The position numbers and the translations under genes were made by a program. Shown here in pieces: positions 35,209-45,468 of a DNA stretch of 64,000 nt. Source of the stretch: Neptunomonas japonica JAMM 1380 (lineage in GTDB: Bacteria; Pseudomonadota; Gammaproteobacteria; Pseudomonadales; Balneatricaceae); NCBI RefSeq assembly GCF_016592555.1, contig NZ_AP014546.1:3730501-3794500 (forward strand), written 5' to 3'. Each line of letters starts with the position of its first letter. Position 1 is the first letter of the stretch. The notes under the pieces are model-generated. The model was given only the letters and a program-made list of their open reading frames with translations, searched no databases and had not been told where the DNA came from.

Positions 35209-35283
35209 TGGAGCTCATGGGCGGATTTGAACCGCCGACCTCACCCTTACCAAGGGTGTGCTCTACCCCTGAGCTACATGAGC
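35209..35283 (-). tRNA. tRNA-Thr (GGT)
   Basis: 75 nt with encoded CCA: acceptor GCTCATG / CATGAGC, anticodon loop TTGGTAA, T-arm GGCGGTTCAAATCCGCC. Last of four tRNAs before tuf; equivalent to E. coli thrT. Confidence 0.95.
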
Positions 35284-35296
35284 AAGCCATTAGCTC

Positions 35297-35371
35297 TGGA
35301 GCGGGTAGTGGGAATCGAACCCACCTCTTCAGCTTGGAAGGCTGAGGTAATAGCCACTATACCATACCCGC
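35297..35371 (-). tRNA. tRNA-Gly (TCC)
   Basis: 75 nt with encoded CCA: acceptor GCGGGTA / TACCCGC, anticodon loop CTTCCAA, T-arm GTGGGTTCGATTCCCAC. Equivalent to E. coli glyT; 13 bases from the next tRNA. Confidence 0.95.
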
Positions 35372-35386
35372 TGATCGGAGCATTTA

Positions 35387-35470
35387 TGGTGATGGGGGGT
35401 GGATTCGAACCACCGAAGCTTGCGCGTCAGATTTACAGTCTGATCCCTTTAGCCACTCGGGAACCCCACC
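35387..35470 (-). tRNA. tRNA-Tyr (GTA)
   Basis: 84-nt class II tRNA with long variable arm: acceptor GGTGGGG / CCCCATC, anticodon GTA in ACTGTAAATC, T-arm GGTGGTTCGAATCCACC, encoded CCA. Equivalent to E. coli tyrU. Confidence 0.95.
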
Positions 35471-35483
35471 TTACCATCTTCGT

Positions 35484-35559
<76 letters not shown>

Positions 35560-35576
35560 TTAACGAAGTGGCGCAT

Positions 35577-35605
35577 ATGTTACTGACGACACCCCACCCT
35601 TGCAA
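35577..35605 (-). promoter_or_regulatory. Promoter of the tRNA-tuf operon
   Basis: Minus-strand TTGCAA (35605-35600), a 17-base spacer and TAACAT (35582-35577), followed by ATGCGCC. The -35 lies only a few bases beyond the stop codon of the upstream gene, with no terminator between them. Confidence 0.65.
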
Positions 35606-35609
35606 CCCC

Positions 35610-36269
35610 TTAACAAGGTTTTTTTAGTATTTTTAACGATTTATATTTTTTCTGCAGTACATCATTGATTTTATTGATCAAAATACGATCAACATCTACT
35701 GACAACTGGACTGAATAGCGCTTTTTCACCGCAAGCTGGTGTTTTATTCCAAGCCTTTCTGCAAGCATCAACAAACTATTCATTTTATCCTGCGCTCCTG
35801 CTTGCGTCTGAAATTCAGCAATGACAAATTCAGAAGCAACAAAATCTCGGCTTGGCGTAACTAAAACTCCGCTTTCACGTAACGGCGCAACCAACAAAAG
35901 CTTCTCGCGCATCGTCTTTGGCAAACTAAGAACAAGCTGAAATTTTTCACCCTCAGAAGGCCCCACAATAATAGTAGGCAAGAGCCCTTGCTCAACCATA
36001 AAACCAGCAACAGCATCAGCGTCAGACTGATTAACAAACCCCTCATAAACGACACATTCAGCCAGTATCTCGCCTGCCTTAATATCTGCCAGCTTATGCG
36101 CCGACCTTTTCTCAAGACTACCTTCTGCCACCTCGCTCACCAAGCGAAGCGTAAATGCCTGCTCAATCTCAACATCTAGCTGGCTAACTGGTTTTTCAGC
36201 AGTCATAACAAAGCCATAAAAAGCAACCACATTCGCTAATAACAAGAAAACCAGCAGCCATTTACGCAT
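35610..36269 (-). CDS. Membrane-anchored SPOR-like protein of unknown function
   Basis: A 219-residue protein with one N-terminal membrane segment or signal anchor (MRKWLLVFLLLANVVAFYGFVM) and an otherwise soluble, presumably periplasmic part. It has two weak repeats resembling the SPOR fold, each with a GFVxxxxA-type helix and a following strand (VYEGFVNQSDADAVAGFMVEQG and FVIAEFQTQAGAQDKMNSLLMLAERLG). No catalytic motif is seen. The ATG overlaps the coaX stop by one base (TAATG), so it is translationally coupled; genes of this kind follow coaX in Pseudomonas. Peptidoglycan binding is only an inference from the SPOR resemblance. Confidence 0.6.
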   Translation of the reverse strand: MRKWLLVFLLLANVVAFYGFVMTAEKPVSQLDVEIEQAFTLRLVSEVAEGSLEKRSAHKLADIKAGEILAECVVYEGFVNQSDADAVAGFMVEQGLLPTIIVGPSEGEKFQLVLSLPKTMREKLLLVAPLRESGVLVTPSRDFVASEFVIAEFQTQAGAQDKMNSLLMLAERLGIKHQLAVKKRYSVQLSVDVDRILINKINDVLQKKYKSLKILKKPC

Positions 36270-36985
36270 TATCGACAAACCCAGGCCAAACCATCCATAA
36301 CAAGGTCCGACTCATACCGCCCAACCTGTATCATCTCTTGCATCAACGCACCGTCACCTCCTGTAAAAAACAACTCCGCACCCTTTTCAAGATCACCCTC
36401 AATAGCATAAGCAAGCGCTTTAAATAGATAGACACTTCCCTGCAAGACTGCTTCAGCCGTACTTACACCAGGATGAGTTACTATTTCTGCCGGCTGCTTC
36501 TCAAAGCGAACTTGTGCAGTGTTTTTCAGCAAAGACTCTCTCATCAAACGTAAACCCGGGATAATATACCCACCTAGATGCTCACCTTTATCAGAAAGAT
36601 ACTCGACGGTAACAGCACTACCGCAATCAACAACAATTACAGCTTTATTCACACGTTTATATGCCGCTATCATCGCTAACCAACGATCTACCCCCATTTT
36701 AGACGGGTCTTCATAGCTGTTGGTAACACCGGCGCACTGACTGCTGGTTTTAGCAAAGATGGGCTCAACCTCCCATAACGCCCTACACACCTTACGCAGC
36801 CGCTTATCACATTCGAACCCGGCAACAGAGCCAACAAATACCTCGTCGACCCGATCATTTACCACATCGCCAAACGAGTCATGCGCAAACTCTTGCGTCA
36901 ATACAGAACCTTTTTTTATAACATTGCCTGCATCAATCACTCGCCATTTTAATAATGTATTTCCTATATCGACTTCAAGACGCAT
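36269..36985 (-). CDS. coaX: Type III pantothenate kinase
   Basis: Phosphorylates pantothenate in the first step of coenzyme A synthesis. Type III motifs: MRLEVDIGNTLLKWRVID (phosphate-binding DIGNT), KMGVDRWLAMIAAY and AVIVVDCGSAVTVEYLSDKGEHLGGYIIPGLRLM. From the ATG at 36985 it has 238 residues; a much earlier in-frame start inside birA is not supported. It overlaps the 3' end of birA by 11 bases. ASKHA-fold kinase, insensitive to CoA feedback in known members. Confidence 0.95.
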   Translation of the reverse strand: MRLEVDIGNTLLKWRVIDAGNVIKKGSVLTQEFAHDSFGDVVNDRVDEVFVGSVAGFECDKRLRKVCRALWEVEPIFAKTSSQCAGVTNSYEDPSKMGVDRWLAMIAAYKRVNKAVIVVDCGSAVTVEYLSDKGEHLGGYIIPGLRLMRESLLKNTAQVRFEKQPAEIVTHPGVSTAEAVLQGSVYLFKALAYAIEGDLEKGAELFFTGGDGALMQEMIQVGRYESDLVMDGLAWVCR

Positions 36986-37958
36986 GGTATGGCCTAACGC
37001 TAATTTCACCTGCATGAAAATGCTCGACGCCTGCAGCATGCTCAACGATAAGCGCGCCATGCTCATCGACGCCCAAACACTCCCCCACGACCTCTTTACT
37101 ACCCAGCAACAAGCGTATCGTTTCATTTTGGTAAGCGTGTATTTTCTGCCATTCATCCCTAAATACTGAAAAGCCATGCTCACTAAAACGCTCTAGTTCA
37201 GGCACAAGATGATTGAGTACTTGTGACATCAAGGTATTGCGCGATATACCGCCACCACATAGCTTATGCAGATCAGTCCACGGCTGATCGATAGACTCCT
37301 GCGCGTGGTCCGGCATAGCCACATTAACGCCCACACCAATCACTACCTGACACTCACCCGATGCATCTCCATGCATCTCAAGCAATATGCCCGCAAGCTT
37401 TTTAGAGTTGACCAACAGGTCATTTGGCCACTTTACCCGCACCTCCTTCACACCCAAACAACCCAATGCTTTAACCAACGCTAAACCGACAACAAGACTC
37501 AAACCTTCTAGCGCGGCAGCGCCTTGAGTAAAGCGCCAAACCAGCGAGAAGTAGAGGTTTTTTGCAAATGGACTCACCCACGTTCGGCCTCTACGACCTT
37601 TACCTCCTGTCTGATACTCAGCTAAATACAAACGTCCAGAAACCACACCTTGCTGATGCACTTCTCGCATAGCCATCATATTTGTAGAGTCGACAACTCG
37701 CTCTAGAGAAATAGTTGTTAGGCGACGACTTGCATACTCAGAGCAGCCCGTAACAATTTCTTTTTCACAGAGCAGATCCAAGCCTCCCGGAACGCGATAA
37801 CCACGCCCTCGAATGCTATACACATCGACTCCTAACTGCTCAAGCTCTTTCATCTGCTTCCAGATAGCGCTGCGGCTCACACCCAGTACATCACCGAGTT
37901 CCTGCCCCGAATGAAACTCGCCATTTGATAATATCGCTAGCAGTCTGTCATCAATCAT
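36975..37958 (-). CDS. birA: Bifunctional biotin ligase / biotin operon repressor
   Basis: Attaches biotin to carboxylase carrier proteins and can repress biotin genes. 327 residues: N-terminal helix-turn-helix (GQELGDVLGVSRSAIWKQMKELEQLGVDVYSIRGRGYRV), catalytic domain with GGKGRRGRTWVSPFAKNLYFSLVW and VKWPNDLLVNSKKLAGILLE, and the C-terminal SH3-like domain. The DNA-binding domain means that the regulatory function is plausible, but no bio genes are in the window. Its ATG abuts the folA stop codon. Confidence 0.96.
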   Translation of the reverse strand: MIDDRLLAILSNGEFHSGQELGDVLGVSRSAIWKQMKELEQLGVDVYSIRGRGYRVPGGLDLLCEKEIVTGCSEYASRRLTTISLERVVDSTNMMAMREVHQQGVVSGRLYLAEYQTGGKGRRGRTWVSPFAKNLYFSLVWRFTQGAAALEGLSLVVGLALVKALGCLGVKEVRVKWPNDLLVNSKKLAGILLEMHGDASGECQVVIGVGVNVAMPDHAQESIDQPWTDLHKLCGGGISRNTLMSQVLNHLVPELERFSEHGFSVFRDEWQKIHAYQNETIRLLLGSKEVVGECLGVDEHGALIVEHAAGVEHFHAGEISVRPYHAS

Positions 37959-38465
37959 CTAGCTAGCCCGCTGGTATACAACAAAACTGTAATCATATGG
38001 GTTCGGCCCCTCGGCTTGAAAATCCTCCCGCCCCAGCTCTTGCCACTCATCCACACAGAACTCAGGAAAATAGGCATCACCATCAACTTCAGCATGTACT
38101 TGCGTCACATAAAGACGCTCTATTAATGGTAAAGCTTGAGCGTATATTTGCTCCCCACCAATAACCATAGCCTCTTCAGCCCCATCAATTTCTGCCTGAC
38201 AAGCGGCCAAATCAAAAGCCTCATCCAGAGAGCGCACTACCTTTGCGCCTTCCAACTGATAAGCATCATCACGCGTAATCACTATATTCAATCGACCCGG
38301 TAGCGGCTTACCAATCGAGTCATACGTCTTACGCCCCATAATGACCGGCTTACCCATGGTTGCTTGTTTAAAATATTTCAGGTCACCAGGCAAATACCAA
38401 GGAAGCTTGTTTTGCCTACCAATCACTCGGTTTTGTGCCTGAGCAACAATCATGGACAATCTCAT
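37959..38465 (-). CDS. folA: Dihydrofolate reductase
   Basis: Reduces dihydrofolate to tetrahydrofolate with NADPH; it is the partner of thymidylate synthase (thyA at 39177). 168 residues: MIVAQAQNRVIGRQNKLPWYLPGDLKYFKQATMGKPVIMGRKTYDSIG contains the substrate-binding acidic residue (D in PGDLKYF) and the cofactor GRKT motif. The 203 bases upstream (38466-38668) hold A+T-rich promoter-like sequence and no gene. The stop adjoins birA with no gap. Confidence 0.96.
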   Translation of the reverse strand: MRLSMIVAQAQNRVIGRQNKLPWYLPGDLKYFKQATMGKPVIMGRKTYDSIGKPLPGRLNIVITRDDAYQLEGAKVVRSLDEAFDLAACQAEIDGAEEAMVIGGEQIYAQALPLIERLYVTQVHAEVDGDAYFPEFCVDEWQELGREDFQAEGPNPYDYSFVVYQRAS

Positions 38466-38668
38466 AGAAATACACCTTAAAATAAGCTTTTGCTGTCATT
38501 TGAAAACACAGCAAACAAGAAAATAACAATAGTTTATATTTTAGACAAAAACACGCAGACCAACTTAGGAACAGACCTTTCATCATACATACTGGGTCGT
38601 TCTGGCCAGAGACATCTAGCCCCACATAAAGACCTTTGCGCACTCACTGAGTAAAATCTAGAGTGTAC

Positions 38669-39142
38669 TCACCCCATTGTTGCTGGCATCTTAACCGCAA
38701 TAACAGAACCGCTAACACACACCACATCATCAGCTGACAAAGTAATCTCCACAATTACCTTACGCTCTTTTACCTCAGTGATTTTACCGCGAAGTATTAA
38801 TTCAACACCCATTGGCGTGGGCGCCAAAAAATTTACATTCAAAGCCCCCGTAACAAAGCGAAGCGCGGGCGCCGAGCCAATAACACGCCCCTGCGCTTGA
38901 TAAGCAGCCGCCGCAGCACTTCCAGTACCGTGACAATCAATTAAGGATGCAATCAAGCCGCCATAGACAAAACCTGGAATAGCCGTGTGATAAGCTTTTG
39001 GAGTGAAGCGCGCAATTGTTTCACCCTGCTTTTCATCTAGCCAATAACTTTTTAACTGATGCCCATCTGCGTTATTACTTCCACATCCATAACAATGACT
39101 CAGTTCCTCAGGATAATAGTCTTGAAACGCTTGCTTGCTCAT
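38669..39142 (-). CDS. PaaI-family hotdog thioesterase
   Basis: A 157-residue single hotdog-fold protein: HCYGCGSNNADGHQLKSYW, then the substrate helix region GFVYGGLIASLIDCHGTGSAAAAAYQ with the HGG-like variant YGGLIAS and an acidic/His pair (D-C-H). Predicted to hydrolyse acyl-CoA thioesters; the substrate is unknown. The HCYGCG pair of cysteines near the N-terminus resembles some YiiD/YbdB relatives. It stands alone between folA and thyA. Confidence 0.8.
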   Translation of the reverse strand: MSKQAFQDYYPEELSHCYGCGSNNADGHQLKSYWLDEKQGETIARFTPKAYHTAIPGFVYGGLIASLIDCHGTGSAAAAAYQAQGRVIGSAPALRFVTGALNVNFLAPTPMGVELILRGKITEVKERKVIVEITLSADDVVCVSGSVIAVKMPATMG

Positions 39143-39176
39143 AAAGTACCCCAGTCGTTAACGTTATTACGCTCAT

Positions 39177-40028
39177 CTATACCGAAAATGGGTATTGAAT
39201 TGGATCATGAAATTGATAGTTTAATACCTCGAAATCATCCATCGTCACCCAGGTTTCCAAATCTTCGAGTGATTTAATATCAGGATTGATATGCAATTGC
39301 GGGAGCTCAAAGGGCTCTCTGTGCAATTGCACATCACGCATTAACTCAATTTGATCTTCATAAATATGCGCATTAACGATTTTATGGAACGCTTGACCCG
39401 GTTTATGCCCGGTAATTTGAGCAATAATTTTCAAGAACGCGAACACCTGCACCTGATTAAACACCAAGCCAAGCGGCACATCACAAGAACGCTGATAGGA
39501 TGTCAGGTGCAATGTATCACCTAACAATGAAAAATTATGGGTATGCATACATGGACGCAAGCAGCCCATATGAAATTCGCCTGGATTATAAAAGCTCAGA
39601 ATTTCACCGCGATCATCAACACCTCTAGAAAGGTCATCTACTAGCTTTCGTAGCTGATCAATAACACCACCATCTTGTTTTTTCCAAGCACGCCCCTGCA
39701 CTCCATATACCCTCCCCATATCATCAACACCCTGACGATGAGGATTACTTAACCATGCGCTATTTTCGTTTGCATTAGCGTCCCAAGTTTTTGTACCCAG
39801 CTTTCTAAAATCTGCAGCGTTATCATAACCACGCAAATAGCCGATCAATTCAGCAATTGCTGATTTCCAAAACGATTTTCGCGTTGTTAACAATGGGAAC
39901 TGATTATTAGCGACATCGTAGATCATATCCGCGTTAATTACTGTGAGACAACGCTTACCTGTACGCTCATTCTCAACCCACTCACCTTGCTGAATAAGGC
40001 GCTGACAAAGATCTAAATATTGTTTCAT
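39177..40028 (-). CDS. thyA: Thymidylate synthase
   Basis: Converts dUMP to dTMP using methylene-tetrahydrofolate. 283 residues. The catalytic cysteine is Cys160 in [26 protein letters not shown] is the dUMP-binding motif. It carries an insertion of about 20 residues around [25 protein letters not shown], as in the longer class, compared with the 264-residue E. coli enzyme. 18 bases after lgt, so probably cotranscribed. Confidence 0.97.
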   Translation of the reverse strand: MKQYLDLCQRLIQQGEWVENERTGKRCLTVINADMIYDVANNQFPLLTTRKSFWKSAIAELIGYLRGYDNAADFRKLGTKTWDANANENSAWLSNPHRQGVDDMGRVYGVQGRAWKKQDGGVIDQLRKLVDDLSRGVDDRGEILSFYNPGEFHMGCLRPCMHTHNFSLLGDTLHLTSYQRSCDVPLGLVFNQVQVFAFLKIIAQITGHKPGQAFHKIVNAHIYEDQIELMRDVQLHREPFELPQLHINPDIKSLEDLETWVTMDDFEVLNYQFHDPIQYPFSV

Positions 40029-40046
40029 ATACTTTACTAACCTTAA

Positions 40047-40844
40047 TTAAACAGCAGCCGGTGATGTTTTTTTCTTATACGCCCACAACAGCAATAGAGC
40101 ACCGACGACTACCATCGGTAATGATAACAACTGCCCCTTTGTTAACCAGCCAAATGCAATGTACCCAATATGCGCATCCGGCTCACGAAAGAACTCAACA
40201 CAAGAACGAAACACACCATACATTATTAAAAATAACGCCGATGCCGCCATGCGTGGACGTGGTTTTGATGTAAACCACCAAAGCACTACAAACATGACGA
40301 CGCCTTCCAAAAATGCCTCGTAAAGCTGAGAAGGATGCCTTGCTATACCATCAACTGTACGCGGAAAAACGACTGCCCAAGGAACATCAGCAGCACGCCC
40401 CCAGAGCTCACCGCCTATAAAATTACCGATACGACCGGCACCCAACCCTATTGGAACCAAAGGCGCGACAAAGTCTCCCATCTGCATAAAGCTTTTATCG
40501 TGCTTTTTGCCAAACAACCACAGCATAACTAGCACGCCTAGTAAGCCTCCATGAAAAGACATACCGCCTTCCCAAACAGCAAACAACCAGAGTGGGTCTA
40601 AGAGAAACTGATCAAAATTATAGAACAGCACATAGCCCATACGACCACCTAAAACCACACCCATAGCGCCCCAAAATATCAAGTCTGATACTTGCTCTTC
40701 GGTCCAACCAGAACCTGGACGCCGTGCTCGGTATGCACCTAACCAAAATGCAGCACCAAACCCGATTAAGTACATTAGCCCGTACCAATGGATCTGTATA
40801 AAACCTAAATCCAGTGCAATCGGATCAATATCATGAACCCACAT
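40047..40844 (-). CDS. lgt: Phosphatidylglycerol-prolipoprotein diacylglyceryl transferase
   Basis: Inner-membrane enzyme that lipidates the conserved cysteine of prolipoproteins. 265 residues with seven or so membrane segments. Signature [23 protein letters not shown] and [12 protein letters not shown] are all present. Precedes thyA, a linkage common in proteobacteria. Confidence 0.97.
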   Translation of the reverse strand: MWVHDIDPIALDLGFIQIHWYGLMYLIGFGAAFWLGAYRARRPGSGWTEEQVSDLIFWGAMGVVLGGRMGYVLFYNFDQFLLDPLWLFAVWEGGMSFHGGLLGVLVMLWLFGKKHDKSFMQMGDFVAPLVPIGLGAGRIGNFIGGELWGRAADVPWAVVFPRTVDGIARHPSQLYEAFLEGVVMFVVLWWFTSKPRPRMAASALFLIMYGVFRSCVEFFREPDAHIGYIAFGWLTKGQLLSLPMVVVGALLLLWAYKKKTSPAAV

Positions 40845-40852
40845 AGTGTTCC

Positions 40853-41656
40853 TTAAAATAAATTAGAGAGTAGGAATCGAGCCGCAACCAGCGCCAGAAA
40901 ACCAGCAAAAATTTTCTTGAGAAGATCCCCTGGCAAACTATGCGCCCACTTCACGCCAATTTTTGCACACAGCGAGCTACTAATAACGATACCCACAAAA
41001 GCAGGCAAGTAGATATAACCCAAGCTCCACTCAGGTAAACCTTCCTCACCCCACCCTGTATAAATATTTGTTATTGCGCCCATGCAAGCAATAGGTAACC
41101 CACAAGCGGCGGACGTAGCGACAGCCTCCTGCATAGATACTTGCTTCCAAGTTAAATACGGCACCGTCAACGTTCCACCACCAATCCCAAAAATAGCCGA
41201 TGCCCAACCAATAATACCACCAGCACCCGCCAAGCCTTTATCAGAAGGCGCTTCACTCCCTGCTTTAGGCTTCAACCCGAATGCCATTTGAATGGCCACT
41301 GTCATTGCAAAAATGCCAATCGCAATCTGTAGGTGAGCTCCTTTCATTAAATCGGCTGTAAATACACCGATAAAAGCCCCGACCATAATACCAACAGCCA
41401 AAGGCTTAAACATCTGCCAACGTACTGCACCACGTTTGTTATGAGCACGCACTGAGCTAATAGAGGTCACCACAATAGTGGCCAACGAGGTAGCCACTGC
41501 TGCATGCGTCAGCACTTCTGGTGACATGCCCTGCAAACCAAAACTGAAAATAAGCACGGGAACGATTAACAAACCGCCACCAATTCCAAATAAGCCTGCC
41601 ACAATGCCCGCCGCAGCACCGAGAACTAAATAGAGCGCAAGAGTGATTAACATCAA
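40853..41656 (-). CDS. TauE/SafE-family permease
   Basis: A 267-residue integral membrane protein with about eight segments and the family repeats [17 protein letters not shown] and [17 protein letters not shown]. Members export sulfite, sulfoacetate or related organic anions; the substrate here cannot be told. It lies 8 bases upstream of lgt and opposite to the divergent NRDE gene. Confidence 0.88.
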   Translation of the reverse strand: MMLITLALYLVLGAAAGIVAGLFGIGGGLLIVPVLIFSFGLQGMSPEVLTHAAVATSLATIVVTSISSVRAHNKRGAVRWQMFKPLAVGIMVGAFIGVFTADLMKGAHLQIAIGIFAMTVAIQMAFGLKPKAGSEAPSDKGLAGAGGIIGWASAIFGIGGGTLTVPYLTWKQVSMQEAVATSAACGLPIACMGAITNIYTGWGEEGLPEWSLGYIYLPAFVGIVISSSLCAKIGVKWAHSLPGDLLKKIFAGFLALVAARFLLSNLF

Positions 41657-41744
41657 TTCTAATCCGTATTTTTTTCATGTTAATGTGCTAGTTTATCGAA
41701 TTCGCTTCATGTAAGCACTCCAAAGACAAGAGAAACCATCGACC

Positions 41745-42512
41745 GTGTGCCTAATCACCTTCGCTTATCAACAACATCCAGAATACTCACTCATAATGGT
41801 GGCCAACCGTGATGAGTTTTACGCTCGACCAACATTAGATATGCACTTCTGGGAAAACCATCCTAACGTACTAGCAGGCAAAGATTTACAGCAGCAAGGT
41901 ACCTGGTTAGGGATAAACAAGAGCGGCAAGCTGGCAGCCGTCACAAACTTCAGAGACGGCAAAAATATAGAAAATAACTTAAAGTCTAGAGGCGCTCTTA
42001 CACGACACTTTCTCACCGAGGCGATACCTGCCAAAACCTACCTACAAGAGCTAGCCACTGAAGGCAGCCTGTATGGAGGCTTCAATTTACTATTGGGAGA
42101 CACCACTGGGCTCTACTACTGTTCAAACAAAGGCGCGCTAACTAAACAAATAACGCCCGGCGTTTACGGTTTAAGCAATGCTTATTTAGACAGCCACTGG
42201 CCAAAAGTAGAGGCTGCCAAACAAGGTTTAGCGAGGCTCATAAAAAGTGAGTTTTCTATTCAATCGCTTGCCCATTTACTTCATTCAGAACATCAAGCCG
42301 CAGATGAGGACTTACCTAGCACCGGCATAAGCTATGAATGGGAAAAACAGCTATCGGCCAGCTTTATCAACACCCCAAGCTATGGAACTCGCGCTACCAC
42401 CGTCCTACTACAAAAAAACTCTGGAGAAACTCAAATAGCAGAGTTCAGGTTTGGCCCCTCAGGCAAGGTAGGTGAAGAGCATTTCGCTCTCCTCATGAAA
42501 CCCATTGGTTAA
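41745..42512 (+). CDS. NRDE (TANGO2-like) protein
   Basis: 255 residues with the family motif at the extreme N-terminus (MCLITFAYQQHPEYSLIMVANRDEFYARPT). The second residue, Cys, is characteristic and is reminiscent of N-terminal nucleophile hydrolases. The start is GTG at 41745. TANGO2 relatives have been connected to haem handling or metabolite repair; the bacterial role is not established. Divergent from the TauE gene and convergent with ptsP. Confidence 0.85.
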   Translation: MCLITFAYQQHPEYSLIMVANRDEFYARPTLDMHFWENHPNVLAGKDLQQQGTWLGINKSGKLAAVTNFRDGKNIENNLKSRGALTRHFLTEAIPAKTYLQELATEGSLYGGFNLLLGDTTGLYYCSNKGALTKQITPGVYGLSNAYLDSHWPKVEAAKQGLARLIKSEFSIQSLAHLLHSEHQAADEDLPSTGISYEWEKQLSASFINTPSYGTRATTVLLQKNSGETQIAEFRFGPSGKVGEEHFALLMKPIG

Positions 42513-42529
42513 GCTGCGTATATAACATG

Positions 42530-44806
42530 TCACTCAGGTAATACCGGACTGCTTAACTGGCTTAAACCTAAAGACTTCATCGTTTCTGTCATCAGTGCCT
42601 GTATTTTATCGGCATCATCCATGCGCATGACTTTATCAAGCAGCACTTTTGCCTGCACCATCGAGACGCTACGTATGGTCGATTTAACCCGGGGAAGGTT
42701 AGTCGCATTCATAGATAGCGCATCATAACCCATCGCCATTAACAATAAGGCACCACCAGGATCAGCAGCCATTTCACCACAGATAGATACCTGTAGCTTA
42801 TCCTTGCGAGCTTCACGCGCAATATCTTCTAGGACCTTAAGCACTGCAGGGTGATAGGGAACATAGAGTCCCGCCACCCTTGGATTATTACGGTCGACCG
42901 CCAACAGATATTGTGTAAGGTCGTTTGAGCCTACAGATATAAAATCTACCCGCTTTGCAAAACGCCGTAACTGGTACACCGCAGCAGGCACTTCAATCAT
43001 CACCCCAACAGAAGGCCGTGCAACAACATAACCCTCTTCTTGCAGCTCAATTAGTGCCCGGTCTAGTAGATTATTAGCTTCATCTACTTCATTTACACTG
43101 GTTATCATCGGCAACATGATACGTAAATTACCTAGGCCTTCATTAGCCCTGAGCATCGCTCTTATCTGCACTAAGAAAATTTCAGGATGATCTAGCGTCA
43201 CCCTAATGCCTCGCCAACCAAGAAATGGGTTTTCTTCCTTTATAGGAAAGTAAGGCAACGCCTTATCACCACCAATATCCAGTGTTCTCATGGTCACAGG
43301 CAAAGGCGCAAAAGCTTCTAACTGACGACGATAGATTTGCATCTGCTCATATTCGCTAGGAAAAAAGTCCCGCACCATGAATGGGATCTCAGTACGGTAT
43401 AAACCTATCCCTTCAGCCCCGCGCTCCAACGAGCGTGATACATCAGCAATAAGCCCAGTGTTTACCCACAACGGCATCCGGCTACCATCTATTGTTTTAG
43501 CGGGCAGGTCATTTAATGTTGCTAACTCAGCAGCCACTTCTTCCTGCTCACGCAGCACTTCTCGATAAGCCTGTATCAACTCCTCTGATGGATCGACATA
43601 CAAGCGACCCGAATAACCATCAAGAATAACTTCACGACCATCCAGCTGACGATAAGGCAGGTCAACCATACCCATGACAGTAGGAATACCCATAGAACGA
43701 GCCAAGATCGCCGCATGAGAGTTACCTGAACCTAATACAGAGACCAGCCCAGCAAGCTTCTCAGCGGACACTTCGCCCAATACTGCAGGTGATAGCTCAT
43801 CTGCCACTAAGATACCGTTTTCAGGCAACTCAATTCTTTTTGAGCCACTTTCTTCTTGCAGATAAGCAAGAACGCGGCGCCCTAAATCGCGAACATCCGT
43901 TGCTCGTTCTCTCAAATAAGGGTCATCCATCCGGGCAAACTGTCGAGCATTACTGGTAATAACCGCGCTGAGCGCTCCTTGCGCCCAGTTACCTTGCTTA
44001 ATTTGCGCCACCACTTCACCCGCTAACGCATTGTCATCTAGCATGCGAAGATAAACTTCAAACAACGCTTGCTCATCGTGACGTAGACGCTTGGCAAGCC
44101 TAGCGCTTACTTTGCGGATATCTGCACGCACGCGCTCTAATGCAGTTTCAAACCGAGCAATCTCCTGCGCAATATCATCGGTCGCTTTTTCAGGTACAGC
44201 GTCAATATCAGCCAAAGGCGCCACGACCACAACTCGACCAATAGCCACGCCCGGAGCACCTGGAATACCTTCAAAGCGATGATCAATACTTTTTTGGTGC
44301 TTCCAAGCAATCTTACTGATCGCTCCTGTGACCTGAGCATGTGCTATAACACCCGCCAACTGAGCAGAAATAGTCACTAAAAATGCTTCTTCGGCTTCAT
44401 CATAGCGTCGACAGTTCTGCTGCTGTACGACAAGCACACCTAATACTTGTTTTTGATGGATAATCGGCACACCTAAAAAAGCATGAAAACGCTCTTCGCC
44501 GGTGTCTTTCAACAAATAAAACGCTGGATGAGTTTCAGCATCTTCCAAATTAATCGGCTCAGCTCTTTTCGCCACCATACCCACAATCCCTTCTGAAGAA
44601 GAGAGAGACACACGGCCAACAGCTTTACGATTAAGCCCTTGAGATGCACGCAACACAAACCGTTGTGATGGGGCATCCAATAGAAACACTGAGCATACTT
44701 CGGTTTTCATGCCTCGTTGAATTCTGCGCACGATCAACCCCAGCACAGCATCCACATCAGGCGCAGTACTGACTTCTTGAACAATTTTACGCAGTAATTC
44801 CAGCAT
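42530..44806 (-). CDS. ptsP: PEP-protein phosphotransferase of the nitrogen PTS
   Basis: EI-Ntr passes phosphate from PEP to NPr and onward to PtsN. 758 residues: an N-terminal GAF domain (about 1-165), then the PEP-utilising enzyme with the phosphorylated His364 (GSGNSHAAILARSMGIPTVMG) and the PEP-binding TIM barrel (GEGIGLYRTEIPFM-type motif, then DFISVGSNDLTQYLLAVDRNN with CGEMAADP). It lies 18 bases after rppH, as in Pseudomonas and E. coli. Confidence 0.96.
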   Translation of the reverse strand: MLELLRKIVQEVSTAPDVDAVLGLIVRRIQRGMKTEVCSVFLLDAPSQRFVLRASQGLNRKAVGRVSLSSSEGIVGMVAKRAEPINLEDAETHPAFYLLKDTGEERFHAFLGVPIIHQKQVLGVLVVQQQNCRRYDEAEEAFLVTISAQLAGVIAHAQVTGAISKIAWKHQKSIDHRFEGIPGAPGVAIGRVVVVAPLADIDAVPEKATDDIAQEIARFETALERVRADIRKVSARLAKRLRHDEQALFEVYLRMLDDNALAGEVVAQIKQGNWAQGALSAVITSNARQFARMDDPYLRERATDVRDLGRRVLAYLQEESGSKRIELPENGILVADELSPAVLGEVSAEKLAGLVSVLGSGNSHAAILARSMGIPTVMGMVDLPYRQLDGREVILDGYSGRLYVDPSEELIQAYREVLREQEEVAAELATLNDLPAKTIDGSRMPLWVNTGLIADVSRSLERGAEGIGLYRTEIPFMVRDFFPSEYEQMQIYRRQLEAFAPLPVTMRTLDIGGDKALPYFPIKEENPFLGWRGIRVTLDHPEIFLVQIRAMLRANEGLGNLRIMLPMITSVNEVDEANNLLDRALIELQEEGYVVARPSVGVMIEVPAAVYQLRRFAKRVDFISVGSNDLTQYLLAVDRNNPRVAGLYVPYHPAVLKVLEDIAREARKDKLQVSICGEMAADPGGALLLMAMGYDALSMNATNLPRVKSTIRSVSMVQAKVLLDKVMRMDDADKIQALMTETMKSLGLSQLSSPVLPE

Positions 44807-44824
44807 ATTTTTTTCCTTGCGACA

Positions 44825-45319
44825 TTAGCGTTGCTGTTGTACAACCACACGCGATAGTTTTGGTGATAACTCCTTCATTGCTTTGCGATAAACTTCACGC
44901 TTAAAAGAAATAACTTGACCCAATGGATACCAATAACTAACCCACTGCCAACCGTCAAACTCCGGCGAATCAGTATGATCAATTACAACGGCATCGTCAT
45001 GGCTCAGCATTCTGAGCAAAAACCACTTCTGCTTTTGACCCACACAAATGGGGTGTGAGTGCCTGCGGATCATGCGCTTGGGTAGCCGATAACGAAGCCA
45101 GCCACGAGTAACAGCGACCACCTCAACATCTTTCTCGCTGAGGCCGACCTCCTCTCTTAATTCTCGATACATTGCCTGTTCTGGCGTTTCATCGGGGTTA
45201 ATCCCCCCTTGCGGAAACTGCCAGGCATCTTGTCCGATACGACGCGCCCAAAGCACCTGACCCAGTGGGTTTGCCAGAATGATACCTACATTCGGTCTAA
45301 ACCCGTCTGAATCAATCAC
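44825..45319 (-). CDS. rppH: RNA pyrophosphohydrolase
   Basis: Removes pyrophosphate from 5'-triphosphorylated mRNA and starts decay from the 5' end. The start was set at GTG 45319 ([27 protein letters not shown]), giving 164 residues, because this matches homologues; the open frame extends upstream without family similarity. The Nudix box is residues 38-60 ([23 protein letters not shown]). AGGA lies about 9 bases upstream. First gene of the rppH-ptsP pair. Confidence 0.95.
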   Translation of the reverse strand: MIDSDGFRPNVGIILANPLGQVLWARRIGQDAWQFPQGGINPDETPEQAMYRELREEVGLSEKDVEVVAVTRGWLRYRLPKRMIRRHSHPICVGQKQKWFLLRMLSHDDAVVIDHTDSPEFDGWQWVSYWYPLGQVISFKREVYRKAMKELSPKLSRVVVQQQR

Positions 45320-45411
45320 GTATACAAATCCTGTAACTATTTTGACCCTATTGTTCCACACTTCCTGCAATCCGCAAATAGCTTGTCTGTCGGATAGGAA
45401 AAGCACAAAGT

Positions 45412-45440
45412 TTGAAAGCAACGAGATATCACATTATGCT
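45412..45440 (+). promoter_or_regulatory. Promoter of the HAD phosphatase gene
   Basis: TTGAAA (45412-45417), a 17-base spacer and TATGCT (45435-45440). The predicted start near 45447 lies 22 bases before the GTG at 45469, which supports that codon over the in-frame start at 45412. Confidence 0.6.
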
Positions 45441-45468
45441 TGCCTCTCTAACTAAGGGAGTGCGACAC

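Noticed and set aside
36986..37183. Long N-terminal extension of coaX
   Set aside because: The extra 66 codons lie inside birA in another frame and do not resemble pantothenate kinases, whose conserved sequence starts at MRLEVDIGNT.
38416..38643. 75-codon minus-strand ORF upstream of folA
   Set aside because: It overlaps the folA start, has poor initiation context and an odd Cys-rich composition without family resemblance; more likely the folA promoter region.
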